Origin: Campylobacter avium LMG 24591
GTDB lineage: Bacteria > Campylobacterota > Campylobacteria > Campylobacterales > Campylobacteraceae
Reading direction: 5' to 3'
DNA: 64,000 nt
Assembly (NCBI RefSeq): GCF_002238335.1
Contig: NZ_CP022347.1
Span: 496,001-560,000 of the forward strand
The notes under the pieces are model-generated. The model saw only the letters and a list, made by a program, of their open reading frames with translations. It had not been told where the DNA came from and did no database searches. The position numbers and the translations under genes are program-made. The first letter of the stretch is position 1. Each line of letters opens with the position of its first letter. Shown here piece by piece: positions 9,102-19,135 of this stretch.

Positions 9102-10348
9102 TGCTAAAGCCCGAATTAGTAGCACCTGCTGGAAATTTCACTAAGCTTAAAATCGCTTTAGCTTACGGAGCAGATGCTGTCTATGCCGGGCTTAATAATT
9201 TTTCTTTAAGAGCAGCTACAGCTAGGGGTTTTGATTACGATAGCTTTAACGAGGCCGTGAAATATACGCATTCTTTGGGTAAAAGAATTTTTGTAACCTT
9301 AAATGCCTTTTATTTTTCCTCACAGATTGAGAATTTAAAAAAACACATAAAAAAACTTTATGATATGAAGCCTGACGCCTTTATAGTAGCTTCTTTGGGC
9401 GTGGCGAATTTGATAAAAGAAATGAACTTGGATATAAATTTACACATCTCAACTCAAGCAAACATCTTAAATTACCTTGACGCTAAGGCCTATGAAAGCC
9501 TAGGAGCAACGAGAGTTGTGGTTGCTAGAGAACTTTCGCTAAATGATATAGCCTTTATGAAGGAGCAGTGCAAGAACTTAGAATTTGAAGCCTTTGTTCA
9601 TGGCTCTATGTGTTTTGCCTACTCTGGCAGATGTTTAATTTCCTCTGTTCAAAGCGGCAGAATGAGCAACCGTGGCTCTTGTGCAAATGACTGTAGGTTT
9701 AAATACGAACTTTACGCAAAGGGTGAAAATGGCACTCTTTTTAGATTAGAACAAGATGAGGATGGAACACATATATTTAATTCTAAGGATTTAAATTTAA
9801 GCACTCATATAGATAAAATCATGCAAAAATCCTGCATAAATGCCTTTAAAATAGAAGGTCGCACTAAAAGCGAATATTATGTAGCTCTTGCTACTAGAAC
9901 TTATCGAATGGCTATAGATGATGTTTTAAGTGGAAATTTTGATGCAAAAAAATACGATGAAGAGATAAAAACACTAGCTAACCGCGGTTTTACAGACGGC
10001 TATCTTGTAAATAGAGCTTTAGATAGAAACGATACGCAAAATTTAGACACAAGCATAGAGCAAGGCTCAAAGCAAGTTTGCGCCTTTAGCGAGGACGGGA
10101 CTTTTTTCAAATGCAAGGGCAAGATAGTTTTAAACGAAAGCTACGAAGTGCTTTGCCCTCTCGGCTTTGATATAAAAGAAGCAGATAATGAGCTTGGCAA
10201 AATTTATAAAAAAGATGATAAAATCTTTGTGGAATTTAAGAAGCTTATCTCAAGAACAAATAAAGAATTTAAAGAAATTCACAGCGGTAATGAAAATGAA
10301 ATTGCCCTGCCATTTTCTTTGCCTAAATTTTCTTTTTTAAGGAAGTAG
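9101..10348 (+). CDS. U32 family peptidase-like protein (TrhP/RlhA type)
   Basis: 415 residues with the U32 signature EAFVHGSMCFAYSGRCLISS at about residue 165 and further Cys residues (SCANDCR) just after it. These Cys residues bind an Fe-S cluster in studied members. Despite the peptidase name, E. coli relatives hydroxylate RNA: TrhP acts on tRNA U34 and RlhA on 23S rRNA. A tRNA role is an inference from overall similarity and length. It is translationally coupled to the cheZ-like gene and lies 1 base before purE. Confidence 0.88.
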   Translation: MLKPELVAPAGNFTKLKIALAYGADAVYAGLNNFSLRAATARGFDYDSFNEAVKYTHSLGKRIFVTLNAFYFSSQIENLKKHIKKLYDMKPDAFIVASLGVANLIKEMNLDINLHISTQANILNYLDAKAYESLGATRVVVARELSLNDIAFMKEQCKNLEFEAFVHGSMCFAYSGRCLISSVQSGRMSNRGSCANDCRFKYELYAKGENGTLFRLEQDEDGTHIFNSKDLNLSTHIDKIMQKSCINAFKIEGRTKSEYYVALATRTYRMAIDDVLSGNFDAKKYDEEIKTLANRGFTDGYLVNRALDRNDTQNLDTSIEQGSKQVCAFSEDGTFFKCKGKIVLNESYEVLCPLGFDIKEADNELGKIYKKDDKIFVEFKKLISRTNKEFKEIHSGNENEIALPFSLPKFSFLRK

Positions 10349-10349
10349 T

Positions 10350-10844
10350 ATGAATTTTGTATCTATTTTAATGGGTAGTAAAAGTGATTATGAAATCATA
10401 AATGAAGCTAGCAAAGTGCTTAGCTCTTTTGGCGTAAAATATGAACTCATCATCACTTCAGCACACAGAAGCCCTGCACGAACAAAAAATTATATAAGCG
10501 ATGCTGAAAAAAGAGGTGCTAAAGTCTTCATAGCAGCAGCTGGCATGGCAGCACATTTAGCCGGAGCGGTTGCTGCTTGCACCACAAAGCCTGTTATAGG
10601 CGTGCCAATGCCTGGCTCAAATTTAGCTAGCATGGATTCTTTGTATTCCACAGTTCAAATGCCAAAGGGCGTTCCTGTAGCCACAGTCGCCATAGGTAAA
10701 GCAGGTGCTATCAATGCTGCTTATTTAGCCATTCAAATTTTAGCCTTAAATGACGATATATTGGCTAAGTCCTTGAAAGATGATAGAAAAAAACAAGAGG
10801 AAAATTTAATATCTGATTCAAAGACAGTAGAGGTTTTGTTGTAA
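10350..10844 (+). CDS. purE: N5-carboxyaminoimidazole ribonucleotide mutase
   Basis: Class I PurE moves the carboxyl group of N5-CAIR to give CAIR in purine synthesis. It has 164 residues, the family size. The N-terminal GSKSDYEI nucleotide-binding motif, the catalytic SAHRSP loop about residue 40, and the AAAGMAAHLAG and GVPMPGS motifs are all intact. It is packed into the operon between the U32 gene and the coiled-coil gene. Confidence 0.97.
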   Translation: MNFVSILMGSKSDYEIINEASKVLSSFGVKYELIITSAHRSPARTKNYISDAEKRGAKVFIAAAGMAAHLAGAVAACTTKPVIGVPMPGSNLASMDSLYSTVQMPKGVPVATVAIGKAGAINAAYLAIQILALNDDILAKSLKDDRKKQEENLISDSKTVEVLL

Positions 10845-10851
10845 AGGATTT

Positions 10852-11382
10852 ATGATGCAAACTTACTTAGAATTGCAAGAATTTTGTAAATTAGTTCGTC
10901 TAAATGAAGATGTTGTCAAGGGGATGATGGCAAACAATGCCCTAAATTTCAAGGAAGAGGATGGCAAAATTTATATAGAAGCAAATCAAGGAACATTTAG
11001 TGTGGTGCCAAGAAAACCAAATGAAGAGCCTTTGCCTGTCGATTCCATAAGCTTGGCAGGAGAAAGCTTTGTGGAAAAAACCATAGGAACTATATTAAAT
11101 TTACATGAAAAGGTGCTTGACGCAAAGGATGAAACCTTGGAGGTTTTGCAAAGAGAAAACAAGTTTTTAAAAGATGCACTTTATTCTATGCAAGAAATTT
11201 ATGATGAGGATAGAAAGACCATAGATGCTTTAAATTCGCAGCTAAAACACGCACAAAATGAGGTTGAGTTTTTAAAAAGAAAGTATAAGATGATGTGGAA
11301 TAAAGCGGTTGAAAATTTCACTCAAGCAGGTAGTGCAAAAATAGCTCAAAACACGGTTACAAGTGAGGTTAAAACGCAATGA
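10852..11382 (+). CDS. Epsilonproteobacterial coiled-coil protein (DUF3972-like)
   Basis: 176 residues. The N-terminal 50 form a small domain suggesting a MerR-like or helix-turn-helix fold ([13 protein letters not shown]), followed by a long coiled coil from about residue 85 to 155. I know it as a conserved hypothetical gene between purE and glyQ in Campylobacter, usually called DUF3972; that name is from memory. Two adjacent ATG codons (10852 and 10855) are both possible starts. The end overlaps glyQ by 4 bases, which suggests coupled translation. Function unknown. Confidence 0.8.
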   Translation: MMQTYLELQEFCKLVRLNEDVVKGMMANNALNFKEEDGKIYIEANQGTFSVVPRKPNEEPLPVDSISLAGESFVEKTIGTILNLHEKVLDAKDETLEVLQRENKFLKDALYSMQEIYDEDRKTIDALNSQLKHAQNEVEFLKRKYKMMWNKAVENFTQAGSAKIAQNTVTSEVKTQ

Positions 11383-12242
11383 TTAGCTTTTGCGAGATAA
11401 TTTTAAAATTGCAAGATTTTTGGCAAAAACAAGGCTGTGCCATAATGCAGCCTTACGACATACCAGCAGGAGCGGGCACCTTTCACCCTGCCACTTTTTT
11501 ACGCTCTTTGGGTAAGAAACCTTGGGCTGCTGCTTATGTAGCACCTAGTAGGCGTCCAACTGATGGTAGATACGGGGATAATCCAAACCGCTTAGGGGCT
11601 TATTATCAGTTTCAAGTTCTCATAAAACCTAGTCCTGATAATATACAAGAATTATATTTAAAGAGCTTAGAGGCTTTAGGTTTTAATCTTAAAAATCACG
11701 ATGTTCGCTTTGTTGAGGATAATTGGGAAAGCCCTTCGCTTGGTGCTTGGGGGCTTGGTTGGGAAGTTTGGCTTGATGGAATGGAGGTAACGCAGTTTAC
11801 TTATTTTCAGCAAGTTGGAGGCTTGGCACTTGATTTAATCAGTGTTGAGATAACTTACGGGCTTGAAAGACTTGCTATGTATTTGCAAAATGTTAATAGC
11901 GTGTATGACATACTTTGGAATGAATTTAATGGAGAAAAAATTACTTATAAAGATGTTCATAAGCAGGGAGAATTTGAACACAGCAAGTATAATTTTGAAT
12001 TAAGCTCCACTGATGTTTTATATGCGAATTTTGAGAATTTTTGCAAGGAGTGCAAGCATATTTTAGATAATAATCTTTCTTTACCAGCTTATGATTACTG
12101 CATGCAAGCAGCACATACTTTTAACTTACTTGACGCAAGAGGAGTTATTTCAAGCACACAAAGACAAGAGTATATGCTAAAGATTAGAGAGCTTTCAAAA
12201 CGTTGCGCACAGGTTTATAAAGAAAATTTAAATGAAGATTGA
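11379..12242 (+). CDS. glyQ: Glycyl-tRNA synthetase alpha subunit
   Basis: The catalytic subunit of the bacterial alpha2-beta2 glycyl-tRNA synthetase, charging tRNA-Gly in the cytoplasm. 287 residues, normal for the family. It shows the typical starts [14 protein letters not shown] and [12 protein letters not shown], the class II core around [13 protein letters not shown], and [18 protein letters not shown]. The beta subunit gene glyS is not in this window, as is common in this group. Overlaps the gene before it and the gene after it. Confidence 0.98.
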   Translation: MISFCEIILKLQDFWQKQGCAIMQPYDIPAGAGTFHPATFLRSLGKKPWAAAYVAPSRRPTDGRYGDNPNRLGAYYQFQVLIKPSPDNIQELYLKSLEALGFNLKNHDVRFVEDNWESPSLGAWGLGWEVWLDGMEVTQFTYFQQVGGLALDLISVEITYGLERLAMYLQNVNSVYDILWNEFNGEKITYKDVHKQGEFEHSKYNFELSSTDVLYANFENFCKECKHILDNNLSLPAYDYCMQAAHTFNLLDARGVISSTQRQEYMLKIRELSKRCAQVYKENLNED

Positions 12243-12954
12243 GAAAATATATAATTTTTTAGATAGCATAAGCCCATTTTGTGAGCAAGAAGCTTGGGAT
12301 AATAGTGGTTTGCTTTTGGGTTCTTTGCAAGATGATGTTGAAAATGTTTATCTTAGCTTGGATATAGATGAGGCCGTGCTTGAGGCTTGCAGTGAGAATT
12401 CCTTGCTAATTACTCATCACCCGCTAATTTTTAAATCCTTAAAAAACATAGCAAATCACAAGTACCCAAATGCTTTTATAAAAACTATGATACGAAAAAA
12501 TATAGCCTTAATATCCATGCATACAAATTATGATAAATCCCACTTAAATGCCTATTTTACAGAGGAAATTTTGGGATTTAAGCATTATACACAAGATGGT
12601 TTTTTGATTTATGTTGACCTTAAAGATAGCTTTTCAAATTTACTAGCCTATGTTAAAGAAAAACTTGGACTTCCTGTGCTTAAGTATGCTTTTGCTAAGG
12701 AAGAGCTTAAGAAAATAGCTATTTGCACGGGTTCTGGCGGAGATTTAATAAATGATGTTAAGGCGGATTGCTTTTTAAGCGGGGATTTTAAGTATCATCA
12801 AGCCTTGGAAGCACTTAGCAATGGCCTAAATTTGATAGAGCTTGGGCATTTTGAGAGTGAGAGCTGTTTTGTTAATTCCTTAAGCAATCATTTGCAAAAT
12901 TTGCCATTAAAGGTTATAATAACAAATTCAAAAAATCCATTTAAATATCATTAA
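12232..12954 (+). CDS. Nif3-like dinuclear metal-centre protein
   Basis: Member of the Nif3/YbgI (GTP cyclohydrolase I type 2) family, 240 residues. Metal ligands are visible: ITHHPLIF (paired His) about residue 60, HTNYD about residue 97, and the late GHFESE. These proteins form hexameric toroids with two metals per subunit. The exact reaction is unsettled. The start overlaps glyQ by 11 bases. Confidence 0.93.
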   Translation: MKIEKIYNFLDSISPFCEQEAWDNSGLLLGSLQDDVENVYLSLDIDEAVLEACSENSLLITHHPLIFKSLKNIANHKYPNAFIKTMIRKNIALISMHTNYDKSHLNAYFTEEILGFKHYTQDGFLIYVDLKDSFSNLLAYVKEKLGLPVLKYAFAKEELKKIAICTGSGGDLINDVKADCFLSGDFKYHQALEALSNGLNLIELGHFESESCFVNSLSNHLQNLPLKVIITNSKNPFKYH

Positions 12955-12972
12955 AACAATAGAGGGACTTTT

Positions 12973-13719
12973 ATGAACAAACACTTAGAACAATTAGTAG
13001 AATTATCAGTTGTTGACAAAGAGCTTGACGGTTTCACGCCAAAGATAGATAAAATCAACAAGGCTTTAAGAGATAGTGAGTTGGAAATACAAAAATTAGA
13101 AAAAGATTTACTTGCTTGTGAAAAAGATATTTTGGACATAAAAAACGAGCAAGAGCAAAATAATGCTCACATCGTGCAATTTAGACAAAGATTGGATGAA
13201 ATTTCTAAAAAAACTCCTAATGTTAAAACTGCCAAAGAAGCAAATGCTTTGCAAATTGAAGAAGATATAGTAAAAGAGCAGCTAGAGGTTGCAAATGAAG
13301 AAATCGAAAAGCTAGATAAACTTTTGCTTAATAAAGAAAAGCTAAAGCAAGAATTGTTGCAAGATAAATCAAAAGAGGAAGAAGAGCTTAAAAATATAGC
13401 AAAAGATGTTGAAAGCAAGATGGAGGATTTGGAAAAGGAAAGAGCCTTAGTTTACGATAAAAAGTCCAAATTAACCGCAGGGATAAATCAAAAGGTTTTA
13501 AGTTTTTATGAAAAAATAAGAAAATGGGCTAAAAATACCGCCGTTGTTCCGGTAAAAAAACAAGCTTGTTATGGCTGTTTTATGAGAATTTATGATAAAA
13601 CCTATCTATCCATACTAAGAGGAGATGAGATTGTCACTTGTCCGCACTGTGGCAGAATTTTATACAAAGAGCGTGAGGAGACAAAGGACAGCAAAAAGAT
13701 TGCTGAAAGCGTGAATTGA
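12973..13719 (+). CDS. Zinc-ribbon coiled-coil protein (DUF164/CdsZ type)
   Basis: 248 residues. A long antiparallel coiled coil (about residues 10-175) ends in a C4 zinc ribbon with CYGCF and, 25 residues later, CPHCGR. This layout matches the DUF164/CT398-like family. Homologues have been linked to sigma-54 or secretion factors in Chlamydia. In Campylobacter and Helicobacter the protein is associated with flagellar control. That link is family knowledge, not shown here. A good ribosome site (AGAGGGAC) precedes the ATG. Confidence 0.88.
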   Translation: MNKHLEQLVELSVVDKELDGFTPKIDKINKALRDSELEIQKLEKDLLACEKDILDIKNEQEQNNAHIVQFRQRLDEISKKTPNVKTAKEANALQIEEDIVKEQLEVANEEIEKLDKLLLNKEKLKQELLQDKSKEEEELKNIAKDVESKMEDLEKERALVYDKKSKLTAGINQKVLSFYEKIRKWAKNTAVVPVKKQACYGCFMRIYDKTYLSILRGDEIVTCPHCGRILYKEREETKDSKKIAESVN

Positions 13720-14873
13720 TAGTATTTTTTTACTATATTTTGCTTTCTTTGCTTCATGTTTTTTTATCTATACCTTTACTTTTGCTTTCTTTTTTGAAGC
13801 AAAAGTATAAAAATAGCATTAAGGCTAGATTTTTTTTATACAAAAACTCCTTGCAAGAAGCGCAGGTGCATTTTCATGCTTGCTCCTTCGGGGAGATAAG
13901 AAGCATAGCGCCTTTGCTAGGTAGTTTTAATGATGTTCGTGTAAGCTGCATCACCCAAACAGGCTTTGATGAGGCTAGTAAAAAATGCAAAAAAGTAAAT
14001 TTCTTAGCCTTTGAAACCTTGCTTCCATTTTGGTTTAAGCCTTGTAAGGTTTTGGTTTTATTTGAGGCTGAGCTGTGGTTAATGCTTGTTTTTATGGCCA
14101 AGCTAAGAGGTGCTAAGGTGATTTTGCTTAATGCTAGAATTTCTGACAAGTCCTTTAACAGATATAAAAAATTCTCTTTTTTTTACAGAAAGGTTTTTTC
14201 GTATATAGATGAGGTTTTTGCACAAAGTAAGCTTGATAAACAAAGGCTTGAAGAGCTTGGCGCAAAAAATGTGCATGAATTTTTTAACATAAAAGCTTGT
14301 GCTAACTTAGAAGCCAATAAACACTACAAAAAAAACGATAAAGAACTTATACTTTTTGCAAGCACCCACGAAAAAGAGGACGAGCTTTTGCTAGAAAATT
14401 TCACCTTAAATTCAAAGCAAAGGCTAATCATAGCCCCAAGACACCCAGAAAGATTTAAAAATTTAGAACTTTTTTTAAAACAGTACTGTAAAAAACACTC
14501 ACTCACTTTTAGCAAATTCAGTGAGTTTGATAATTTTGATGCAAATTTTGCTAGCGATATTTTGCTAGTGGATGTTTTGGGCGAGTTGATTAATTTATAT
14601 CTTATCTCAGATATTGTTGTTTTGGGCGGCTCCTTTATAAAGGGCATTGGAGGGCACAATCCGGTAGAACCTGCAACTTTTAACAAAATCATAATATCAG
14701 GCCCTTTTATACATAATCAAAAAGCACTTTTTTGCTTAGTTGATAATATATACATATGCGAGGATGTAGCATTGCTAAATGAGATTATAAACAAAGCGGA
14801 TAAAAAAGCTATGTTAAATTTTAAACCAAGCTTAAAACCCATAAAAGATAGTATAAAGGCTGCTTTAGTATGA
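13716..14873 (+). CDS. waaA: 3-deoxy-D-manno-octulosonic acid (Kdo) transferase
   Basis: Transfers Kdo from CMP-Kdo to lipid A precursor at the inner membrane. 385 residues with an N-terminal membrane anchor and the GT30 motifs HACSFGEIRS about residue 47, and SFIKGIGGHNPVEPATF about residue 310. The start codon is TTG (13716), overlapping the stop of the previous gene (TTGA); no better ATG lies near. Its end overlaps the pseudouridine synthase gene by 4 bases. Confidence 0.95.
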   Translation: MIVFFYYILLSLLHVFLSIPLLLLSFLKQKYKNSIKARFFLYKNSLQEAQVHFHACSFGEIRSIAPLLGSFNDVRVSCITQTGFDEASKKCKKVNFLAFETLLPFWFKPCKVLVLFEAELWLMLVFMAKLRGAKVILLNARISDKSFNRYKKFSFFYRKVFSYIDEVFAQSKLDKQRLEELGAKNVHEFFNIKACANLEANKHYKKNDKELILFASTHEKEDELLLENFTLNSKQRLIIAPRHPERFKNLELFLKQYCKKHSLTFSKFSEFDNFDANFASDILLVDVLGELINLYLISDIVVLGGSFIKGIGGHNPVEPATFNKIIISGPFIHNQKALFCLVDNIYICEDVALLNEIINKADKKAMLNFKPSLKPIKDSIKAALV

Positions 14874-15631
14874 AAGAAAAAGCTTACAAACTCCTAGCCC
14901 TGCAAGAAAAAATTTCAAATTCAAAGGCAAAGGAGCTTATCGATAGAGGGCTTGTCTTTTATAAAAATGAAAAACTAAAGCTAGCAAGAGAGCTTTTGAG
15001 CAAGTCTGCAAAATTTGTAGTAAAAGAGCAAAAAAAGATAGAAATCATTTTTGAAGATGAGAAAATCATAGCTGTAAATAAGCCCTTTGCTATGCTTAGC
15101 GAGGAAGTGGAAAAAAGCCTACAAGCAAGGCTTTTAAATAGGCTTGATAAAGAAACTAGCGGGCTTTTGTTGCTTTGTAAAAATGAGGATTTTCGTTTAA
15201 AATGTATAAATGAATTTAAAAAACAAAATGTTTATAAGAGCTATATAGCAGTGCTTAATGGCATAGTGCCTGAGGTGCTTGAGATAGATGAGCCTATCTT
15301 GGTTAAAAAAACTCAAAATAAAGCCTTTGTTAAAATTTCAAAGGAGGGACAAAGTGCCTATACAAAGATAATCCCTTTGATGATAAATGCCAAAAAAACC
15401 TTGGCTAAAATCATCATAAAAACAGGCAGAACTCATCAAATCAGGCTTCACACCGCCTTTGCAGGATATGGAGTTGTAGGCGATGAAAGGTATGCTAAAA
15501 TTCCATCGCAAAGGATGTATTTGCACAGCTTTGAATGTGCTCTTTTTGATTATCATTTTAGAGCTGATTTGGATGAAAGTTTTGAAAAATTTGGTTTTGA
15601 GCTTAAAAATTTAAATTTTAAAGACCTTTAA
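14870..15631 (+). CDS. RluA/RluD-family pseudouridine synthase
   Basis: Converts uridine to pseudouridine in structured RNA, probably 23S rRNA. 253 residues: a short S4-like RNA-binding region (residues 1-45, ISNSKAKELIDRGLV), then the catalytic domain with the RLDKETSGLLLL motif holding the catalytic Asp, and GRTHQIRLH near residue 185. The exact target site cannot be told from sequence. Coupled to waaA by overlap. Confidence 0.93.
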   Translation: MKEKAYKLLALQEKISNSKAKELIDRGLVFYKNEKLKLARELLSKSAKFVVKEQKKIEIIFEDEKIIAVNKPFAMLSEEVEKSLQARLLNRLDKETSGLLLLCKNEDFRLKCINEFKKQNVYKSYIAVLNGIVPEVLEIDEPILVKKTQNKAFVKISKEGQSAYTKIIPLMINAKKTLAKIIIKTGRTHQIRLHTAFAGYGVVGDERYAKIPSQRMYLHSFECALFDYHFRADLDESFEKFGFELKNLNFKDL

Positions 15632-15680
15632 AGCAAAAATTCTTTAGAATTATGCTTTTATTTTTATTACGAGGTAAATT

Positions 15681-17018
15681 TTGTTTGATTTAATAAGCGA
15701 TAGTTTTAAAAATGCTATTAATAAACTTAGATTTGTTGACGATGAAAAAGCCTTAAAGAATGCTTTAGATACGCTTAAAAAGTCTTTATTAAAGGCTGAT
15801 GTGCATCATAAGGTCGTAAAAGAGTTATTAGCCTTAGTAGAAGATGATGTAAAAAAAGGCAATATCGGACAACAGCAGTTTTTAGCTTCCATAAAAAAGA
15901 ATTTAGAAGATATTTTAAGCGTTAAAAATGCACCTCAGGGCTTTGTTTTTTCAAGCACACCGCCGACTGTTGTTTTGATGTGTGGCTTGCAAGGCGGTGG
16001 TAAAACTACAAGCACCGCGAAATTAGCAAATTTTTTAAAACTTAGAAACAAAAAGGTCTTGCTTGCTGCTTGTGATTTGCAAAGATTGGCAGCGGTTGAG
16101 CAGCTACAAAAGCTTTGCGAGGATAATGACCTTGATTTTTTCAGCATAGAGGGCGAAACAAAGGCTTTAAATGTAGCAAAAGAAGCACTTAAAAAGGCCA
16201 AAAGTGCTAATTATGATGTTTTACTAGTGGATACTGCGGGACGTTTGGCCATAGATGAAGCCTTAATTTCTGAGCTAAAAGAGATAAAAAAGGCTTTAAA
16301 TCCCGATGAAACCTTTTATGTAGCCGACGCCATGAGTGGACAAGACGGGGTTAAAACAGCAGCGTCTTTTAATGAAAGCATAGGTTTAAGCGGGGTTATA
16401 CTTAGCAAATTTGACGCTGATACAAAAGGTGGCGTGGCGCTTGGCATAGCAAGACAGCTTCAAATTCCGCTTCGTTTTATAGGTTTAGGAGAAAAGGTAG
16501 CTGATTTAGAGCCTTTCATACCTGATAGGATAGTTGGCAGGATCATGGGCGAGGGAGATTTGGCTTCTTTGGCTGAAAAAACCGCTACCGTCATAGATGA
16601 AAAAGAGGCCAAGAAATTAAATCAAAAAATCAAAAAGGGCGAATTTAACTTTAATGATTTTCTAGAACAAATGCAAAATGTAAGCAAGTTAGGCTCCATG
16701 CAGTCCTTGCTTTCTATGATACCTGGTATGTCAAATGTAGCCTCAGCTGTAAAGGATATGGACTTTGAAAATTCAAAGCAATTACTTCACATAAAGGCTA
16801 TGATTTCATCTATGACTCCAAAAGAAAGGGAAAATCCTTCCTTGTTAAACAATGCTAGAAAACGTAGGATAGCAAACGGTGCAGGCCTATCGCAAATGGA
16901 AGTAAATCGCTTTTTAAAGCAGTTTGAAAACGCCGCTAAGATGGCTAAGAAATTTTCATCAAAAGCAGGCATGCAAAATTTAATGCAAATGATGTCAAAT
17001 GCCAGACGAGGCTTTTAA
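15681..17018 (+). CDS. ffh: Signal recognition particle GTPase Ffh (SRP54)
   Basis: Binds signal peptides of nascent membrane proteins and, with SRP RNA and FtsY, brings ribosomes to the membrane. 445 residues: N domain (1-90), G domain with P-loop GLQGGGKTTS, DTAGRLAID and SKFDADTKGG, and a Met-rich M domain (310-445). The start is TTG at 15681, 4 bases after GAGGTAAA. Complete. Confidence 0.98.
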   Translation: MFDLISDSFKNAINKLRFVDDEKALKNALDTLKKSLLKADVHHKVVKELLALVEDDVKKGNIGQQQFLASIKKNLEDILSVKNAPQGFVFSSTPPTVVLMCGLQGGGKTTSTAKLANFLKLRNKKVLLAACDLQRLAAVEQLQKLCEDNDLDFFSIEGETKALNVAKEALKKAKSANYDVLLVDTAGRLAIDEALISELKEIKKALNPDETFYVADAMSGQDGVKTAASFNESIGLSGVILSKFDADTKGGVALGIARQLQIPLRFIGLGEKVADLEPFIPDRIVGRIMGEGDLASLAEKTATVIDEKEAKKLNQKIKKGEFNFNDFLEQMQNVSKLGSMQSLLSMIPGMSNVASAVKDMDFENSKQLLHIKAMISSMTPKERENPSLLNNARKRRIANGAGLSQMEVNRFLKQFENAAKMAKKFSSKAGMQNLMQMMSNARRGF

Positions 17019-17074
17019 AGGTTTATATATGGGCATTTCGTGCTTATATATAAATTTTATTTTAGGAGAATTTA

Positions 17075-17302
17075 ATGACTGTTATTAGACTTACTAGAAT
17101 GGGACGCAAAAAAAGACCATTTTATAGGATAGTTGTTACTGATAGTAGAAAAAGAAGAGACGGTGCTTGGATAGAGAGCATAGGTTATTATAATCCTATG
17201 GTAGAACCTGAGCTAATCAAATTTGACGCTGAAAGACTTGCGTATTGGAAAAGCGTTGGTGCTAAACTTAGCGACAAGGTTGCTTCTATAACGAGTAGAT
17301 AA
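17075..17302 (+). CDS. rpsP: 30S ribosomal protein S16
   Basis: 75 residues, a short but normal S16 for this group, beginning [17 protein letters not shown] with the family stretch [20 protein letters not shown] lies 6 bases before the ATG. First gene of the rpsP-khpA-rimM-trmD-rplS cluster; stop and next start overlap by one base. Confidence 0.98.
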   Translation: MTVIRLTRMGRKKRPFYRIVVTDSRKRRDGAWIESIGYYNPMVEPELIKFDAERLAYWKSVGAKLSDKVASITSR

Positions 17303-17547
17303 TGGCTGAAGAATTTTTAAAAGAATATGCGAAATTAATAGCTGATTTTCCTGATAAAATTCAAACCAAATCCGTGCCTTTGGGCGATAATTTCGTAGAA
17401 ATCATCATTTACGCTGATAAGGCAGACACAGGTAAGCTAATAGGCAAAAATGGCAAGATGATGAATGCCATTAAAACAGTGATTTCTGCTTTTAAAAGTA
17501 AGGATTCAACCTCTTACAGAGTCACTGTTAAAAATATAGATGAATAA
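17302..17547 (+). CDS. khpA: KH-domain RNA-binding protein
   Basis: 81 residues with a single KH domain; the GKLIGKNGKM loop (GxxG) at about residue 49 is intact. KhpA proteins bind RNA and often act with KhpB in cell-size and division control. It sits at its usual place between rpsP and rimM and overlaps both. Confidence 0.93.
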   Translation: MAEEFLKEYAKLIADFPDKIQTKSVPLGDNFVEIIIYADKADTGKLIGKNGKMMNAIKTVISAFKSKDSTSYRVTVKNIDE

Positions 17548-18058
17548 AATTTTAGTTGCTAAGATTGGCAAAACTGTTGGTTTAAAGGGATTTTTAAAAC
17601 TGCATATTATCAGTGATTTTTTAGAGCAGTTTGAAGATAATGCCAAATTTTTGGGTGATGAGCAAGATTTTATAATCAAAAGCTTTGATAGTGAAAGGAA
17701 TTTGGTTCTTTTTAAGGGTTATGAGAGCTTAGAACTTGCTAAAACCTTGGTCAATAAGCTTCTTTACAAAAGCGAGGAAGAAAGTAGAAAAACTTGCGAG
17801 CTAAAAGAGGGTGAGTTTTTTTACTTTGACATTATCTCTTGCGAGCTTTTTGAAGATGAACTAAAGCTTGGCAAGGTTGTTGATATACTTGAAACCTCTG
17901 CAAATTATCTTTTTTTGGTGCGAGTAGATGAGGCTTTAAGGCCAGAATTTGTTTCTGAGTTTTACCTGCCTTATGCTGATTTTTACATAGATAAGGTGGA
18001 TATTGCGGCTAAAAAAATACACACTAAAAACGCCTTAGAGTTATTAAAAAGTTTATGA
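17540..18058 (+). CDS. rimM: Ribosome maturation factor RimM
   Basis: 172 residues. Helps assemble the 30S head by binding S19. The N-terminal domain starts [16 protein letters not shown], and the PRC-barrel-like C-terminal half contains [10 protein letters not shown]. Overlaps khpA and trmD by 8 and 4 bases, so translation is probably coupled. Confidence 0.95.
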   Translation: MNKILVAKIGKTVGLKGFLKLHIISDFLEQFEDNAKFLGDEQDFIIKSFDSERNLVLFKGYESLELAKTLVNKLLYKSEEESRKTCELKEGEFFYFDIISCELFEDELKLGKVVDILETSANYLFLVRVDEALRPEFVSEFYLPYADFYIDKVDIAAKKIHTKNALELLKSL

Positions 18059-18774
18059 AATTTAGCTTTGTATCTTTGTTTTGTGAGTTTTTTTATCCAT
18101 ATTTTGAACATTCCATACTTGCTAGAGCTAAGGAAAAAAAGCTCATAGAAACTGATTTTTTAAATCCAAGAGCTTTTTCAAAGGATATTAGAAAAAAGGT
18201 TGATGATTATAAAATAGGCGGCGGCGCAGGACTTTTAATGCAAGCACAGCCCCTAGTTGACACCTTATCTTATCTTAAAAATAAGGATGAAAACATACAT
18301 TTTGTATTTTTAAATCCTTGTGCAAAAATTTTCACTCAAAAAGATGCAAAAAGACTAGCCAAAAAAGAGCATATCTGCTTTGTTTGCGGCAGATACGAAG
18401 GTATAGATGAAAGGGTTATAGAACTTTTTGCAAACGAGCTTTTTTCCTTGGGTTCTTTTGTTTTAACGGGCGGAGAAATAGCTGCACTTGCTCTTTGCGA
18501 TGCTATCAGTAGAAATGTAAGCGGAGTTTTAGGAAATTCACAAAGTTTGGATGAAGAAAGCTTTGAGGACGATTTGCTAGAAGCGCCTGCCTTTACAAAA
18601 CCATTTTCATTTAGCTATAAAAGCACAAATTTAAACGCAACTTCAGCCTTTTTAAAGGGAAATCACGTTAAAATCCACGCTTTAAAAAAAGAGTTATCTA
18701 TAGCTAGGACAAAATTTTTTAACCCTAGCTTATATCAAAAACACCTACTTACAAGGAAAGATGATGAAAAATAA
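18055..18774 (+). CDS. trmD: tRNA (guanine-N1)-methyltransferase
   Basis: Methylates G37 of tRNAs to hold the reading frame. 239 residues with SPOUT-family knot motifs: [15 protein letters not shown] about residue 54, [13 protein letters not shown] about residue 112, and the [13 protein letters not shown] loop about residue 133. Complete and overlapped by rplS by 14 bases. Confidence 0.97.
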   Translation: MKFSFVSLFCEFFYPYFEHSILARAKEKKLIETDFLNPRAFSKDIRKKVDDYKIGGGAGLLMQAQPLVDTLSYLKNKDENIHFVFLNPCAKIFTQKDAKRLAKKEHICFVCGRYEGIDERVIELFANELFSLGSFVLTGGEIAALALCDAISRNVSGVLGNSQSLDEESFEDDLLEAPAFTKPFSFSYKSTNLNATSAFLKGNHVKIHALKKELSIARTKFFNPSLYQKHLLTRKDDEK

Positions 18775-19120
18775 ATACATACAAAGCTTCGAGGCAAAAC
18801 AGCTAGAGGGTAAGACTGTGCCTGATTTTAGAGCAGGCGATACTCTAAAACTTGCTATTCGCATACAAGAAGGCGATAAAAGTAGAATTCAAAATTTCGA
18901 GGGCATTTGCATAGTTAAAAGAGGCAGCGGCACAGCTCAAACCTTCACAGTTAGGAAAATAGGTGCTAACAACATAGGAGTTGAGAGAATTTTTCCACTT
19001 TATAGCGAGAGCCTAGAAAGTATAACAGTATTAAGAAAAGGTAGGGTTCGCCGTGCAAGACTTTTCTACTTAAGAGATAGAAAAGGAAAGGCTGCACGTA
19101 TAAAAGAGCTTAAGAAATAG
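18761..19120 (+). CDS. rplS: 50S ribosomal protein L19
   Basis: 119 residues, family size. Contains [15 protein letters not shown] and the basic C-terminal stretch [17 protein letters not shown]. The ribosome site (AAGGAAAG) lies within the end of trmD. Last gene of the rpsP cluster. Confidence 0.98.
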   Translation: MMKNKYIQSFEAKQLEGKTVPDFRAGDTLKLAIRIQEGDKSRIQNFEGICIVKRGSGTAQTFTVRKIGANNIGVERIFPLYSESLESITVLRKGRVRRARLFYLRDRKGKAARIKELKK

Positions 19121-19135
19121 TTTTTCGGATTTTGT